Shown here: one piece after another, positions 28,163 to 38,000 of the stretch | Numbering within the stretch: the stretch's first letter is position 1 | Layout of the letters: each line of letters opens with the position of its first letter | Source of the DNA: Pseudolactococcus insecticola | Lineage (GTDB): Bacteria; Bacillota; Bacilli; Lactobacillales; Streptococcaceae | Assembly: GCF_011170065.1 (NCBI RefSeq) | Contig: NZ_BLLH01000003.1 | Location: forward strand, 110,522-174,521 | Length of the DNA stretch: 64,000 nt | Direction: 5' to 3' | The notes under the pieces: generated by a model | Told to the model about the DNA's origin: nothing | Database searches by the model: none | What the model saw: only the letters and a program-made list of their open reading frames with translations | Made by a program: the position numbers and the translations under genes

Positions 28163-28957
28163 TTAGAATAGTCCTAAAAGGTGCATAATCGGGAAAACAA
28201 AAATCATGCTGTCAAATCGGTCCAAAATCCCGCCATGACCTGGTAAAATCTTGCCTGAATCTTTGACACCAAAATGACGTTTGAGGCTTGACTCGACGAG
28301 ATCACCGAGCTGCCCAACAACTGAGAAAATCGCCACTAAAAGAATCATCTTGAAAATGTTTGTGTTAGGCGCAAGCTTTGGATACAAAAATATCATGATC
28401 AGCGCCACAACAATGGCAGAAATAACACCGCCAAGCGAGCCTTCAACTGTTTTATTTGGCGAGACACTAGGAATGAGCTTAGTTTTGCCGAGTTTTCGCC
28501 CGACAAAGTAAGCACCTGAATCCGTCGCCCACACGATAAATAATGCCATGAAAAAGATAAATAGGCTGCTAGCACGCGCCGCAAGGAGATTTTGAAAGCC
28601 GATGCCGATGTAAAACGCAGATAAAAACGGAAAACCGATGTCCTCAAACGTGTACTTGCCATTGGTAAAGACCATGATACCCATCATGATGAACAAAACT
28701 AGCGTAAACAAAGTCAAGTTGCTGTCCGTGCCTAGTTTTGGAAAATACTGTGTTGTTGGTAGGGAAAGTGCAAGCGCCGCAAGCGTTGCAAGAATTCCCT
28801 CAAATGACAAGATGTCAAGCTTGCGCATCTTGAACAGCTCACTCATCGCGATGATAACAAGCAGACCAACTAAAATCTGAAAAGGTGCGCCACCAAGGAT
28901 GGCTAAGCCTAAAAATACTGCGCCTGCAACGACGCCTGTGATGATTCTCTGAGTCAT
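28163..28957 (-). CDS. cdsA: Phosphatidate cytidylyltransferase CdsA
   Basis: Makes CDP-diacylglycerol, the precursor of phosphatidylglycerol and cardiolipin. 264 aa with about eight membrane segments. The C-terminal signature is present: SxxKRHFGVKDSGKILPGHGGILDRFDS, with the Asp pair in LDRFDS. It overlaps uppS by 4 bp and precedes dxr by 4 bp. Confidence 0.95.
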   Translation of the reverse strand: MTQRIITGVVAGAVFLGLAILGGAPFQILVGLLVIIAMSELFKMRKLDILSFEGILATLAALALSLPTTQYFPKLGTDSNLTLFTLVLFIMMGIMVFTNGKYTFEDIGFPFLSAFYIGIGFQNLLAARASSLFIFFMALFIVWATDSGAYFVGRKLGKTKLIPSVSPNKTVEGSLGGVISAIVVALIMIFLYPKLAPNTNIFKMILLVAIFSVVGQLGDLVESSLKRHFGVKDSGKILPGHGGILDRFDSMIFVFPIMHLLGLF

Positions 28958-29685
28958 TTTTTGATTCCTCCATATCTGCGGTCTCTTTTTTCAAATGCTG
29001 CAAACGCCAAGTCTAGCGCAGCATCATCAAAGTCTGGCCACAATGTTTCTGTAAAATATAATTCGCTATAAGCTGTCTGCCAAGGTAAAAAATTACTGAG
29101 ACGGTGCTCACCAGATGTTCTGATAACAAAGTCAGGATTGCGGTATTCTGACGGCAAGTTAGCAGTCGTCAGATAGTCTTCAAAAACCTCTTTTGTAATC
29201 TCACTAGACATGAGCTGCCCTGTTTTTATCGCATCAGCAATCGCCTTTGTCGCGTCCAAAATCTCATCTTGACCACCGTAGTTCAGAGCTATATTTAGGA
29301 TCATACCTGTATTATCAGCTGTATCAACCATGGCTTTATCAATTGATTTTAGTGTGGCTTTTGGCACGCCGTCACGTTTTCCAATCATTGATACACGGAT
29401 ATTTTCACGTTTGAGTGTTGGCACAAATTTTTCGTAAAAATCTATCGGCAAACTCATGATGAACTTAACCTCAGCTGCAGGTCGCGTCCAGTTTTCAGTC
29501 GAAAAAGCGTAGACTGTTAAGACTTTGACGCCACGATTTTGCGCGTGAATGGCGATATTTTGCAGTGCATCCAAGCCTGCTCTATGACCAAATACACGTG
29601 GTTTTCCTTGATTTTGTGCCCAACGGCCATTGCCATCCATGATGACAGCGACGTGTTTGGGAATATTTTTTTCTTGATTGGTCAT
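28954..29685 (-). CDS. uppS: Undecaprenyl diphosphate synthase
   Basis: Cis-prenyltransferase making the C55 lipid carrier for wall synthesis. 243 aa. Conserved blocks are AVIMDGNGRWAQNQGKPR (catalytic Asp), GHRAGLDAL, YAFSTENW and RTSGEHRLSNFLPWQ. Heads the uppS-cdsA-dxr-rseP operon, and its extended -10 (TGGTAAAAT) lies about 55 bp upstream; SD GAGG. Confidence 0.96.
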   Translation of the reverse strand: MTNQEKNIPKHVAVIMDGNGRWAQNQGKPRVFGHRAGLDALQNIAIHAQNRGVKVLTVYAFSTENWTRPAAEVKFIMSLPIDFYEKFVPTLKRENIRVSMIGKRDGVPKATLKSIDKAMVDTADNTGMILNIALNYGGQDEILDATKAIADAIKTGQLMSSEITKEVFEDYLTTANLPSEYRNPDFVIRTSGEHRLSNFLPWQTAYSELYFTETLWPDFDDAALDLAFAAFEKRDRRYGGIKK

Positions 29686-29765
29686 GTTTCAGACTACCTC
29701 GTTAGTTTTAATGTAGCAAGTCGCCCTTTAATTTTACCATATTTTCACAACATTTTCACAAAAAA

Positions 29766-29785
29766 AATAAGCCACTAAGCTTATT
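29766..29785 (-). terminator. yajC terminator
   Basis: AATAAGC pairs with GCTTATT across a 6-nt loop, followed by T on the minus strand, 12 bp after the yajC stop. Confidence 0.8.
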
Positions 29786-29796
29786 TTATCTCAAAC

Positions 29797-30147
29797 TTAT
29801 TCAAAGGGTGAGTCTGCTTTGTCAGCAGTTTCAACAGCTGAGGCTGCGTCAGTTTTGGCATCAGCAATCACATCATCAACTCCTGAATCAGCAGCAGCGG
29901 GCGTTTTAACTGTTTTTACTGCAGCACGATCAAATGTCAAAATCACGCCTTCTGCGTCAAGTTCAACTGTTCCTTTAGCAGTGTCAACACTTGACAAAAT
30001 ACCGTGTAATCCGCCGATTGTCACGATTTCTGAGCCAGGTTGCATCGTATCAAGCTGTTCTTGACGTTTTGCAGCAGCTTTCTTTTGGTTACGTTGCATG
30101 AACCACATCATACCACCGAAAAGAACGATTAGAATTACAAATTGCAT
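29797..30147 (-). CDS. yajC: Preprotein translocase subunit YajC
   Basis: 116 aa. One N-terminal membrane segment (2-18), then the family block MWFMQRNQKKAAAKRQEQLD and GSEIVTIGGLHGILSSVD. It is an accessory of the SecDF part of the Sec holotranslocon. The tail (80-116) is Ala/Asp-rich and probably disordered. SD GAGG and an extended -10 TGATATAAT precede it. Confidence 0.92.
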   Translation of the reverse strand: MQFVILIVLFGGMMWFMQRNQKKAAAKRQEQLDTMQPGSEIVTIGGLHGILSSVDTAKGTVELDAEGVILTFDRAAVKTVKTPAAADSGVDDVIADAKTDAASAVETADKADSPFE

Positions 30148-30200
30148 GTTTTTACCTCATTTATTTTTAGCTTAACTCATTATATCAAAATTTTTGAAAT

Positions 30201-30286
30201 AAAAAAAGTACTACCCCTAGTACTTTTTTTCTGAAAGTTATGTGACGCGCACACACCCTCATTTGGGCTCACCAAATTTACCTTAT
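30201..30286 (-). ncRNA. Candidate small RNA upstream of yajC
   Basis: A self-contained unit of about 86 nt: a good promoter, then stem ATTTGG/CCAAAT with loop TGAGC, a small TGTG/CACA stem, and a strong terminator (AAAGTACTA pairing with TAGTACTTT, then T residues) at 30201-30230. yajC has its own promoter after the terminator, so this is either an independent sRNA or a prematurely ended leader. It does not match tmRNA, 4.5S, 6S or a known riboswitch by eye. A 30-codon GTG frame runs through it but looks accidental. Confidence 0.5.
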
Positions 30287-30292
30287 GAATTT

Positions 30293-30321
30293 ATTTTAGC
30301 TCACTTTTTTTGAGAATGCAA
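30293..30321 (-). promoter_or_regulatory. Promoter of the candidate small RNA
   Basis: Minus strand TTGCAT (30321-30316), 17-bp spacer, TAAAAT (30298-30293). Confidence 0.65.
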
Positions 30322-30429
30322 GAAAAGTGACTTTGTTTATTCTTTTTAATTAAACGTCTGAATCTTGCTTATTTTTAATAGAAATGTTATCATTTTAATA
30401 GAAAATATTTTATAAAAAAGGGAGTCTTT

Positions 30430-31158
30430 ATGACCAGCTCAGAACTTAAAACCGCTGCACGGCGTGCCTTAAAGGACAATTTTGTCCAAAAAATGTTACT
30501 GATAATTTTACCTATCGCAATTACCGTTATCTCAAATCTATTTGTCAAAACAACTGGTAACTACCTGTCAGACCAGGTCACAGAGAAGGTCAAAGACAAT
30601 GCAAGTTTGTCTGACGTCTTTAATATCCTGACAGATTCTTGGCAGATTTTACTTGGTGATCAGTTACTAAGCATTCTGATGTCGATTATCATTGCCATTT
30701 TCACTGCCTCAGCGATTTTCAACTATATCGAGATTTTCCGCGGTGAAAAAACGGAGATTAACTTGCTTTCTGATATATTACGCCCGTTTAGAGATGGCTC
30801 TTTTATCAAGATTGTACTCATTACGGTTATCATACAAGTTGTTTTGAAAATTTTATCATTTATTTTAGTTATCGGCTGGATTCCTGCGATTTTACTTGGA
30901 TTTGGCTGGTCACAGGCCATCATGGTTCTGCATGACAAGCTTGAAACTGACAGCTACACAGGGGTTTGGAACGTACTTAGCACCTCTTACGATATGATGC
31001 GCGGCTACAAGTTTAAATATTTCTTGTTTAACTTGACTTTCATTGGTTGGATGATTTTGGCAGTATTTGCCTGGGGGCTCCCAAACATTTGGATCATGCC
31101 GTTTATGAACATGGCAATGGTTGCTTTCTACGAAGCACGAAAACAAGACCGCCTATAA
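30430..31158 (+). CDS. DUF975 family membrane protein
   Basis: 242 aa with about five to six membrane segments. The N-terminal block SSELKTAARRALKDNF is the DUF975 hallmark, and LLGFGWSQAIMVLHD and SYDMMRGYKFKYF are further conserved parts. Function unknown. SD AAAGGGAG. It stands alone, with an upstream intergenic gap and its own terminator. Confidence 0.82.
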   Translation: MTSSELKTAARRALKDNFVQKMLLIILPIAITVISNLFVKTTGNYLSDQVTEKVKDNASLSDVFNILTDSWQILLGDQLLSILMSIIIAIFTASAIFNYIEIFRGEKTEINLLSDILRPFRDGSFIKIVLITVIIQVVLKILSFILVIGWIPAILLGFGWSQAIMVLHDKLETDSYTGVWNVLSTSYDMMRGYKFKYFLFNLTFIGWMILAVFAWGLPNIWIMPFMNMAMVAFYEARKQDRL

Positions 31159-31164
31159 TCGCAC

Positions 31165-31184
31165 AAAACAGCTTCGGCTGTTTT
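31165..31184 (+). terminator. Terminator after the DUF975 gene
   Basis: AAAACAGC-TTCG-GCTGTTTT with three further T, a UUCG-type tetraloop, 6 bp after the stop. Confidence 0.9.
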
Positions 31185-31199
31185 TTTCTGCCCATTTCG

Positions 31200-31208
31200 T
31201 GATAAAAT
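31200..31208 (+). promoter_or_regulatory. Extended -10 promoter of parB, leaderless geometry
   Basis: TGA-TAAAAT ends 7 nt before the parB ATG, with no SD in between. The predicted start of transcription is at or one base before the A of ATG. Confidence 0.6.
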
Positions 31209-31215
31209 TAAAGTT

Positions 31216-32001
31216 ATGGATATGGAAATCAAAATTGGAAATGAAACCATCAAAAAATTGCAACTGTCAAGCATTGTCAAAAACCCCTACCAACCTAGGC
31301 TTAGTTTTGACCCAGAAAAGTTACAAGAATTAAGCGACTCTATCAAAGAAAATGGCGTTTTACAACCAATTATTGTCAGAAAGTCTAGTATTATCGGCTA
31401 TGAGATTTTGGCGGGTGAACGCAGATTTCGTGCGTCAGAACTTGCAGGACTCTCTGAAATCCCAGCTATCATCAGAAATCTGACTGACGATGAGATGATG
31501 CTACTATCAATCCTAGAAAATCTTCAACGTGATGATTTGAGCCTACTTGACGAAGCGCGTAGTTTACAAAATCTATCTGAAAAGGGGGGTATGACGCATG
31601 CTGCTATTGCAAAAAAACTTGGTAAATCACGTCCTTACGTGACAAATCTGATCAGACTTTTGAGCCTGCCTGATTTAGTGTTACAGATGCTTGACGATCA
31701 CAAGCTATCGCAAGCTCACGCGCGCCTTTTGATTACTTTAGACAATGAACAAGAGCAGATCAGTCTAGCTAAACGCATTTTTAATGAAAATATGTCCGTC
31801 AGAACACTTGAAAAATTGATAAATGCCTCTAAAACAAATCAAAATAATAAAAAAACGCCTGATATCTTTATCAAAGCAGCTGAGAAAAATTTAGCACAAA
31901 CTCTTGGCAACCCTGTTACAATAACAGGTAAAAAAATTGAAATCAGCTATGATAACTTAGATGAACTCAATCGACTTATCCAGACAATCCTCCACAAATA
32001 A
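31216..32001 (+). CDS. parB: Chromosome partitioning protein ParB (Spo0J)
   Basis: 261 aa CTPase clamp that loads at parS and spreads, recruiting SMC. The N-terminal domain has NPYQPR and the CTP-binding box GERRFRASELAG; ENLQRDDLS follows. The helix-turn-helix is THAAIAKKLGKSRPYVTNLIRLL, and a C-terminal dimer domain ends the protein. There is no parA next to it, as in streptococci. Two parS-like sites are in the window. The alternative start is ATG 31222. It lies just left of the dnaA origin cluster. Confidence 0.95.
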   Translation: MDMEIKIGNETIKKLQLSSIVKNPYQPRLSFDPEKLQELSDSIKENGVLQPIIVRKSSIIGYEILAGERRFRASELAGLSEIPAIIRNLTDDEMMLLSILENLQRDDLSLLDEARSLQNLSEKGGMTHAAIAKKLGKSRPYVTNLIRLLSLPDLVLQMLDDHKLSQAHARLLITLDNEQEQISLAKRIFNENMSVRTLEKLINASKTNQNNKKTPDIFIKAAEKNLAQTLGNPVTITGKKIEISYDNLDELNRLIQTILHK

Positions 32002-32322
32002 TCCACAAATTATTTCACAAGGCCTTGGCAGGCTTTTTATTTTTCCATTGTTTTTTCCACAGATTTTCATCAATTCACATCTTGTGTATAAGTTATCCCC
32101 ATCTGTGAACAAGTTGTTCTAATTACCTTTAAATAACACTTTTTTTTTGGATTCACCTGTGAAAAAGATAAAAATAAACTATTTTTATCCCCATTTTCCA
32201 CAATCATGTGAATAACTTAATCACAGATTGTTGATTTTGGTTATTTTTTTACAAAAATTGTGGAAAACTTTCAATTAACATGATATAATTTTCTTATCCA
32301 CAAGACTGTAGAAAGGAGTAAA
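32002..32322. other. oriC: oriC part 1: DnaA-box cluster between parB and dnaA
   Basis: Strict boxes (TTATNCACA) are at 32083-32091 (-), 32207-32215 (-) and 32294-32302 (+). One-mismatch boxes include 32053-32061, 32093-32101, 32185-32193, 32194-32202 and 32259-32267. The region is very A/T-rich. The last strict box lies between the dnaA -10 (TGATATAAT, 32281-32289) and the SD AAAGGAG, so DnaA can autorepress. Confidence 0.93.
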
Positions 32323-33705
32323 ATGACTTTAACACAAAATGAGCTCAAGTTCTGGGAACGGGTCAAAGAATTGGCGCAAAATAACCTTGGTCAATCACCT
32401 TATGACTATTTTATTGAACCTGCAAAATTACTCGAAATTACTGAAAATGATGCTAAAATTTACCTAGAGAGCGACTTGCACCGTGATTTTTGGAAAAAAC
32501 AGGAAGATCTAATCAAAACTGCAGGTTTTGAAGTCTTAGGAGCGCCAATCAGTTTTTCACTTTATACAGCTGATGACATTGATCCAACTTTATATGATCG
32601 GGTTGAAGCAGCATCTATTGCCAGCGCTGAAGTGTCTGAAACCGCAACTTTTATCACAAAATCTGATGTCAAACTAAAAAATAGCCTCAACGACAAATAT
32701 ACCTTTAGCAACTTTGTCCAAGGTGACGGCAACCGCATGACCTTAGGCGCTGCTATTGCTGTTGCAAATGATCCAGGCGGCATGTACAATCCTCTCTTTA
32801 TCTATGGGGGACCTGGCCTTGGTAAGACCCACTTGATGAACGCCATTGGCAATGAAATCTTGAGTACCAATCCAAATGCCCGTGTCAAATACGTCTCATC
32901 AGAAAATTTTGTCAATGACTACGTACAAAGTTCCCGAAAAAATCAGATGCAGGAATTCACAGATGAATATCGTACGCTTGACTTGCTTTTACTAGATGAT
33001 ATTCAGTTTTTTGCCAACAAAGAAGGTACGATCAATGAGTTCTTCCAGACTTTCAATACCTTGCATGATAAAGGGGCACAGATTGTCATCTCAAGTGACC
33101 GACCGCCGCTTGAGCTTAATGAATTTCAAGAGCGTCTCACATCTCGATTTGGCTGGGGGCTAACAACCGACATCACAGCGCCAAATTACGAAGACCGCAT
33201 GGCAATTTTGCTCAATAAAGTTGACGAGATGGCAATCAAAGTGCCGTCAGAAACCCTATCTTATATTGCTAGCCGGATTGATTCTAATGTGCGCGATCTT
33301 GAAGGCGCACTGAAAAATCTCAAGTTCTATGCTGACACTTATCATGTTGAGACAATCAATGTTGACACAGCGGCAAAGGCACTAAATATGCTTGAGTCCG
33401 ATAAACTCATGCACGACAGCGACATCTCATCAAGTAAGATTCAAGAGGAGGTCGCAAATTTTTACAAGATTTCTGTCGCAGATATGATTAGTAAAAAACG
33501 TCCCAAAGAAATCGCCTATCCGAGGCAAATTGCCATGTATCTGATCCGTGAGCTCACAAACAAGAGTCTTCCTGCTATTGGCAAGGAATTTGGCGGACGC
33601 GATCATACCACTGTCATGTATGCCCAGTCACAAATCTCTAAAAAAATGAAGACAGATACTCAACTTCAGAAAGAAATGGATACAATCAAATCAAATCTTC
33701 GTTGA
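32323..33705 (+). CDS. dnaA: Chromosomal replication initiator DnaA
   Basis: 460 aa. Domain I is at 1-85; domain III has Walker A GGPGLGKTHLMNAI and Walker B LLLLDDIQFFANKE. Domain IV contains the DnaA-box signature GGRDHTTVMYA near the end. It melts oriC by forming a filament with ATP. SD AAAGGAG at 7 nt. A DnaA box overlaps its leader. Confidence 0.98.
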   Translation: MTLTQNELKFWERVKELAQNNLGQSPYDYFIEPAKLLEITENDAKIYLESDLHRDFWKKQEDLIKTAGFEVLGAPISFSLYTADDIDPTLYDRVEAASIASAEVSETATFITKSDVKLKNSLNDKYTFSNFVQGDGNRMTLGAAIAVANDPGGMYNPLFIYGGPGLGKTHLMNAIGNEILSTNPNARVKYVSSENFVNDYVQSSRKNQMQEFTDEYRTLDLLLLDDIQFFANKEGTINEFFQTFNTLHDKGAQIVISSDRPPLELNEFQERLTSRFGWGLTTDITAPNYEDRMAILLNKVDEMAIKVPSETLSYIASRIDSNVRDLEGALKNLKFYADTYHVETINVDTAAKALNMLESDKLMHDSDISSSKIQEEVANFYKISVADMISKKRPKEIAYPRQIAMYLIRELTNKSLPAIGKEFGGRDHTTVMYAQSQISKKMKTDTQLQKEMDTIKSNLR

Positions 33706-33882
33706 TTTTGTCTATTTTGTATTGTGGAGAATAGCTCGGCTTGTTCACAGCTTATTCAAACTTATCCACACATATTTTTATCTCGCATGACTTACTTATC
33801 CTGACTTATCCACACTATCCACAGCACCTATTACTATTACTATCTATATTTATTTAACTAATAAAAGAAAGAGCTCTCACAA
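33706..33882. other. oriC: oriC part 2: DnaA boxes and unwinding region between dnaA and dnaN
   Basis: Strict DnaA boxes at 33762-33770 and 33806-33814, near-matches at 33741-33749 (TTGTTCACA) and 33815-33823 (CTATCCACA). A short GC-containing gap then leads into CTA/TTA triplets and A/T-rich DNA, the layout of a Bacillus-type unwinding element. Confidence 0.93.
33828..33842 (+). other. DnaA-trio element of the unwinding region
   Basis: Five consecutive triplets CTA-TTA-CTA-TTA-CTA, four bases after the last DnaA box. The complementary strand reads as the 3'-GAT/AAT repeats to which DnaA filaments bind in Bacillus. Confidence 0.7.
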
Positions 33883-35025
33883 ATGATCAATTTTTCAATC
33901 AACAAAACGGCATTTCTCAATAACTTGAGAATTACAAAGCAAGCTATTTCTAGTAAAGTGGCAATTCCAACCCTGTCAAAAATCAAAATTGATGTCACAG
34001 AAGCAGGTATTACATTGACTGGATCAAATGGTCAAATCTCAATCGAAAATCATTTGTCAAAAGATGATGAAAATGCAGGTATGATCATCACAGAAGCAGG
34101 TAGTATCTTACTTGAAGCAGGATTTTTTGAAAGCGTCGTGACAAATTTACCTGAAATTTCTTTTGATTTTAAAGAAATTGAGCAAAATCAAGTGGTTCTG
34201 ACGTCTGGTCAGTCTGAAATCACGCTCAAAGGCTTGGATGTTGAGATGTATCCGCGATTGCAAGACATGCCGACTGAAAATCCTTTAAAAATCAAGGCGG
34301 GTGTCTTAAAAGATATTTTCTCTGAAACAGCATTTGCCGTGTCAACACAGGAATCTCGTCCGATTTTGACGGGATTGCACTTGATTTTGAGCGACAACAA
34401 AGTACTCAAATCAGTCGCAACAGACTCACACAGGATGAGTCAGCGCGTGATTACGCTTGATAAATTGAGTGAAAATTTTGATCTGGTTTTACCAAATAAA
34501 TCTGTTAATAGCTTCAAATCAGTTTTTACTGACGATGATAACGAGCTTGACATCTTCTTTTCAAGCAATCAAATCCTCTTTCGAAATGACACGGTTTCAT
34601 TTTACACGCGTCTTGTTGAAGGAAATTATCCTGATACAGACCGCTTGATTCCCTCAACCGACGATTATACGCTTGATTTGACCTTTGACGTTGCAAATCT
34701 TCGTCACACCATGGACCGCGCTAAATTGCTCTCTAGTGCGACGACAAACGGTACTGTTAAATTGACCGTGACTTCTGACAAGGTGATTGCGACGGTTAAT
34801 TCACCAGAGGTCGGATCAGTTCATGAAGAAATCACCCCCCTTGCTAAATCTGGTGACGATCTTGTGATTTCCTTTAATCCACAGTATATGATTGATGCTT
34901 TAAAAGTCATCAACGAGCCTGAAGTTCGGATTCGCTTTATCTCAGGTGTGCGGCCATTTACCTTGGTCCCTAAGAGCGATACGCTTGATTTTGTGCAACT
35001 GGTCACACCGGTTCGTACCAACTAA
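33883..35025 (+). CDS. dnaN: DNA polymerase III sliding clamp (beta subunit)
   Basis: 380 aa, three clamp domains. N-terminal [15 protein letters not shown] and [16 protein letters not shown] are conserved, and the C-terminus ends [20 protein letters not shown]. Confers processivity on Pol III. The SD is weak (AAAGAAAGAG about 8-10 nt upstream). It follows dnaA across the second origin segment. Confidence 0.97.
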   Translation: MINFSINKTAFLNNLRITKQAISSKVAIPTLSKIKIDVTEAGITLTGSNGQISIENHLSKDDENAGMIITEAGSILLEAGFFESVVTNLPEISFDFKEIEQNQVVLTSGQSEITLKGLDVEMYPRLQDMPTENPLKIKAGVLKDIFSETAFAVSTQESRPILTGLHLILSDNKVLKSVATDSHRMSQRVITLDKLSENFDLVLPNKSVNSFKSVFTDDDNELDIFFSSNQILFRNDTVSFYTRLVEGNYPDTDRLIPSTDDYTLDLTFDVANLRHTMDRAKLLSSATTNGTVKLTVTSDKVIATVNSPEVGSVHEEITPLAKSGDDLVISFNPQYMIDALKVINEPEVRIRFISGVRPFTLVPKSDTLDFVQLVTPVRTN

Positions 35026-35056
35026 TGTTATAATAGACCGAGAGGTCTATTTTTTT
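35026..35056 (+). promoter_or_regulatory. Overlapping dnaN terminator and rexB promoter
   Basis: The hairpin TAGACC-GAGA-GGTCTA (35034-35049) with seven T (35050-35056) ends directly at the rexB ATG. The extended -10 TGT-TATAAT (35026-35034) overlaps the first stem base. Transcripts from this promoter would start near 35041, in the loop, and so lack the 5' stem arm. Confidence 0.75.
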
Positions 35057-38000
35057 ATGAAAATTATCCACACTGATATTTATGGCGATTTGACGTCTTT
35101 TTTGGTTGATGAGGCGCGTGAACACCTGTCTCATGGTCGCAAAATTTTCTACATCGTACCATCATCTCTATCTTTTGAAAAGGAAAAAGAGATATTGACG
35201 CGTTTCAATGCGGGCAAGGACACTGCTCTGTTTGACTTGACAGTGACACGTCTCAAACAGCTTCCCTGGTATTTTGATAAGGGAGTAGAAAGTGTGCGAC
35301 CTAGTCTATCAAACGTCGGCATCGCCATGCTCATGCGTCAGACCTTGAAACATTTGTCTGATGCGGCTATTCCAACTTACAGGTTTATGCGAGATAAACA
35401 AGGCTTTATCGACCAATTAGTGGCACTTTATACAGAATTAACGCAGTCAAATTTGACTTCTGAAGACTTGCTTTTGGCGCAAAATACACCTAAGAATAAA
35501 GAAATAAAAACCATTTTTGATGCCTTTGAAGCAGAACTTGGTGCATTTTCAAATGATAATAAACTGCAACAATTCATTGACAAGGTTGTTGACGATAGGT
35601 TTACAAGTGATTTACAGGATTATGTTTTGGTGATTGATGGTTATTCCCGTTTTTCAGCTGAGGAGATGACCTTGATTGATGTCTTGTCAACGCGCGTATC
35701 AGAGATTGTCATCGGTGTATATACGTCTAATAAAGCGTTATCTGCTACTTTTTTAGAGGGAAATGTCTATCAACAATCAGTCGAGTTGATTAGAAACTTA
35801 CAAGAAAATTATCTAGTTGATTTGATTGACAAGACTGTCAATCAAGTTGACACAACATTTACAAACCTATCACGATTGATGGAAAAGGAGTCTGATTTTA
35901 CGATTTCTGATGATGATAAACTAAGTACACATGAGGGTCTTGAAATCTGGCAAGTTGTCAACCATAAAGAAGAAATTGAGCATGTGGCAAAGCAAATCCG
36001 TCAGTTACTCGAACAAGGTATCAAATATCAGGAGATTTTGGTTTTACTAGGAGATGTTGCTGGTGATGCCATTTTACTGCCGGAGATTTTCAAGACTTAT
36101 CAGATTCCATTTTTCTATGCCAAAGAAAAGGCGATGAAGGATCATCCGCTGATTGTTTTGATTGAATCTTTACTCAAAATTAAGACCAATCATTTTCAGT
36201 TGAGTGATGTGCTAAACTTGCTTAAAACGCAGTTATATACCTCTGATGAGATAAGTTTACAGGATATTTACAGCTTTGAGTATTATAGTTTACAGCACAA
36301 TATTCGTGGTCGCCGTCAATTTGAGCAGACTTTTGAAGGCAAAAATGCTGAAAAAGTACGCAGTTTACTTGTGGGAAAAGGTTCACCTTTACAAGTACTT
36401 TTGACAAGCAAAGCGCAAAAAGGTCAAAAGTGGTTAGAAAAAATCCAAACTTTTTTGGAAAATGGCCAAGTCAAATCACAAATCGAACAGCTTTATTTTC
36501 GAGATGAGGCGACAAATAACTTTGAAAAGTCGTCAGAACATCTGGAAGTTTGGAAACATCTGATGAATGTACTGGAAGAATTCACAGCTGTTTTTGGACT
36601 GGAAACACTTTCTAGTACAGACTTTTTAGAAATCATAAGTGCTGGGATTAAAAATGCTGCTTATCGCCTTGTGCCTTCAAATGTTGACGTTGTGCAGGTT
36701 AAATCTTACGAATTGGTCGAGCCGCGTTCAGCCAGATATGTTTTTGCAATTGGTTTGACGCAGTCAAATTTTCCCAAACAGACGCAAAATCTCAGCCTTT
36801 TATCAGACGAAGAACGTGCTTCTATCAATGAGAAGTTAGCAGAGTCTGACCAAGTTAAGTTTATAGACGAACCTGCTTTTATCAATCACAAGAAAAATAG
36901 CTTTACAGCGCTGCAACTTTTTAACGCAGCCACGGAAAAGCTAGTTTTATCTACACCACAGATTTATGAGAATGAACAAAGTGAGCTGTCACAATATCTG
37001 CAGTTTCTAGTTGACTACGGTGTCAAGCCGACTGTCAAGTATGGTGTCAATTTGGTTGACAGTGTGTCACAGATTGGTAACTATGCAGGATTGTTATCAA
37101 ATCTAGGTGCAATTGAGCGGCAGCTGACCTTGCCAGACCAACCTGAAACCAATCGGTCATTTTGGCTGAGTTTATTTAGGATCATGTCTAAACAAGAAGA
37201 TTATCGAGGGGTATTTAGCGCAGCTAATGCCGATCACTTACAAGTGCGACAGCTTGATGAACAGGTTATTTCAGCACTTTATCCAAGTCATCTAAATGCG
37301 TCGGTGTCAAGTTTTGAGAATTTCTATAACTGTGAATATCAATATTTTCTAAACAACACTTTACATGTCCATGAGTTTGAAAAAATTGATTTGGATGCTA
37401 GAATTTCTGGTTCTTATTTTCATGAAGTTTTTGAAAAAGTCATGCGGGATACGTTGACGAGCAAAGCTGATTTTCAATATGTGTTGACACGAAGTTTACA
37501 AGAGGTTGACAGTAAGTATCAAGCCTTTTTCACACGAGATGCGACAAGTGCCTATACTTGGAAAAAATTACAAGAAATCATTAGGCAAACGGCGACTATG
37601 CTTGAAAAAACAGTTGGCAATGCAGGTGTCAATTCACTTGCTTTTGAGCAGGGGTTTGGCTTTGAAGGCTCGACCCTTGACACCTATCAAGTTGTTTTAC
37701 AGGATAAAAAAACGCTGAACATCCGTGGTATGATTGACCGTGTCGACCAGATTTTCGGGACGCTTGGCGCTGTTGACTATAAATCTGGTGATAAGCGGTT
37801 CGACTTGCAGGCAGCTTACGATGGGACGAGTTTGCAGTTTTTGACCTATCTGGATATTTTACGTCAAAATACGCGCAAATTTGAAAATAGCGAGAACATT
37901 TGGGGGGCACTATATCTGCATCTCCAGAACCCGACGCACGCACTCAAAGACTTGAAAACACTAGATGAACTACCAACTGCTTTGAAAAATGAGATGAAAT

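Noticed and set aside
34946..35056. Longer rexB frame reaching into dnaN
   Set aside because: It would overlap the dnaN end and cross a terminator hairpin; MKIIHTDIYGDL at 35057 is the typical RexB start.
36999..37075. TGTCAA repeated every 12 bp in rexB
   Set aside because: The 12-bp period is four codons (repeated Val-Lys/Asn pairs), so coding alone explains it.
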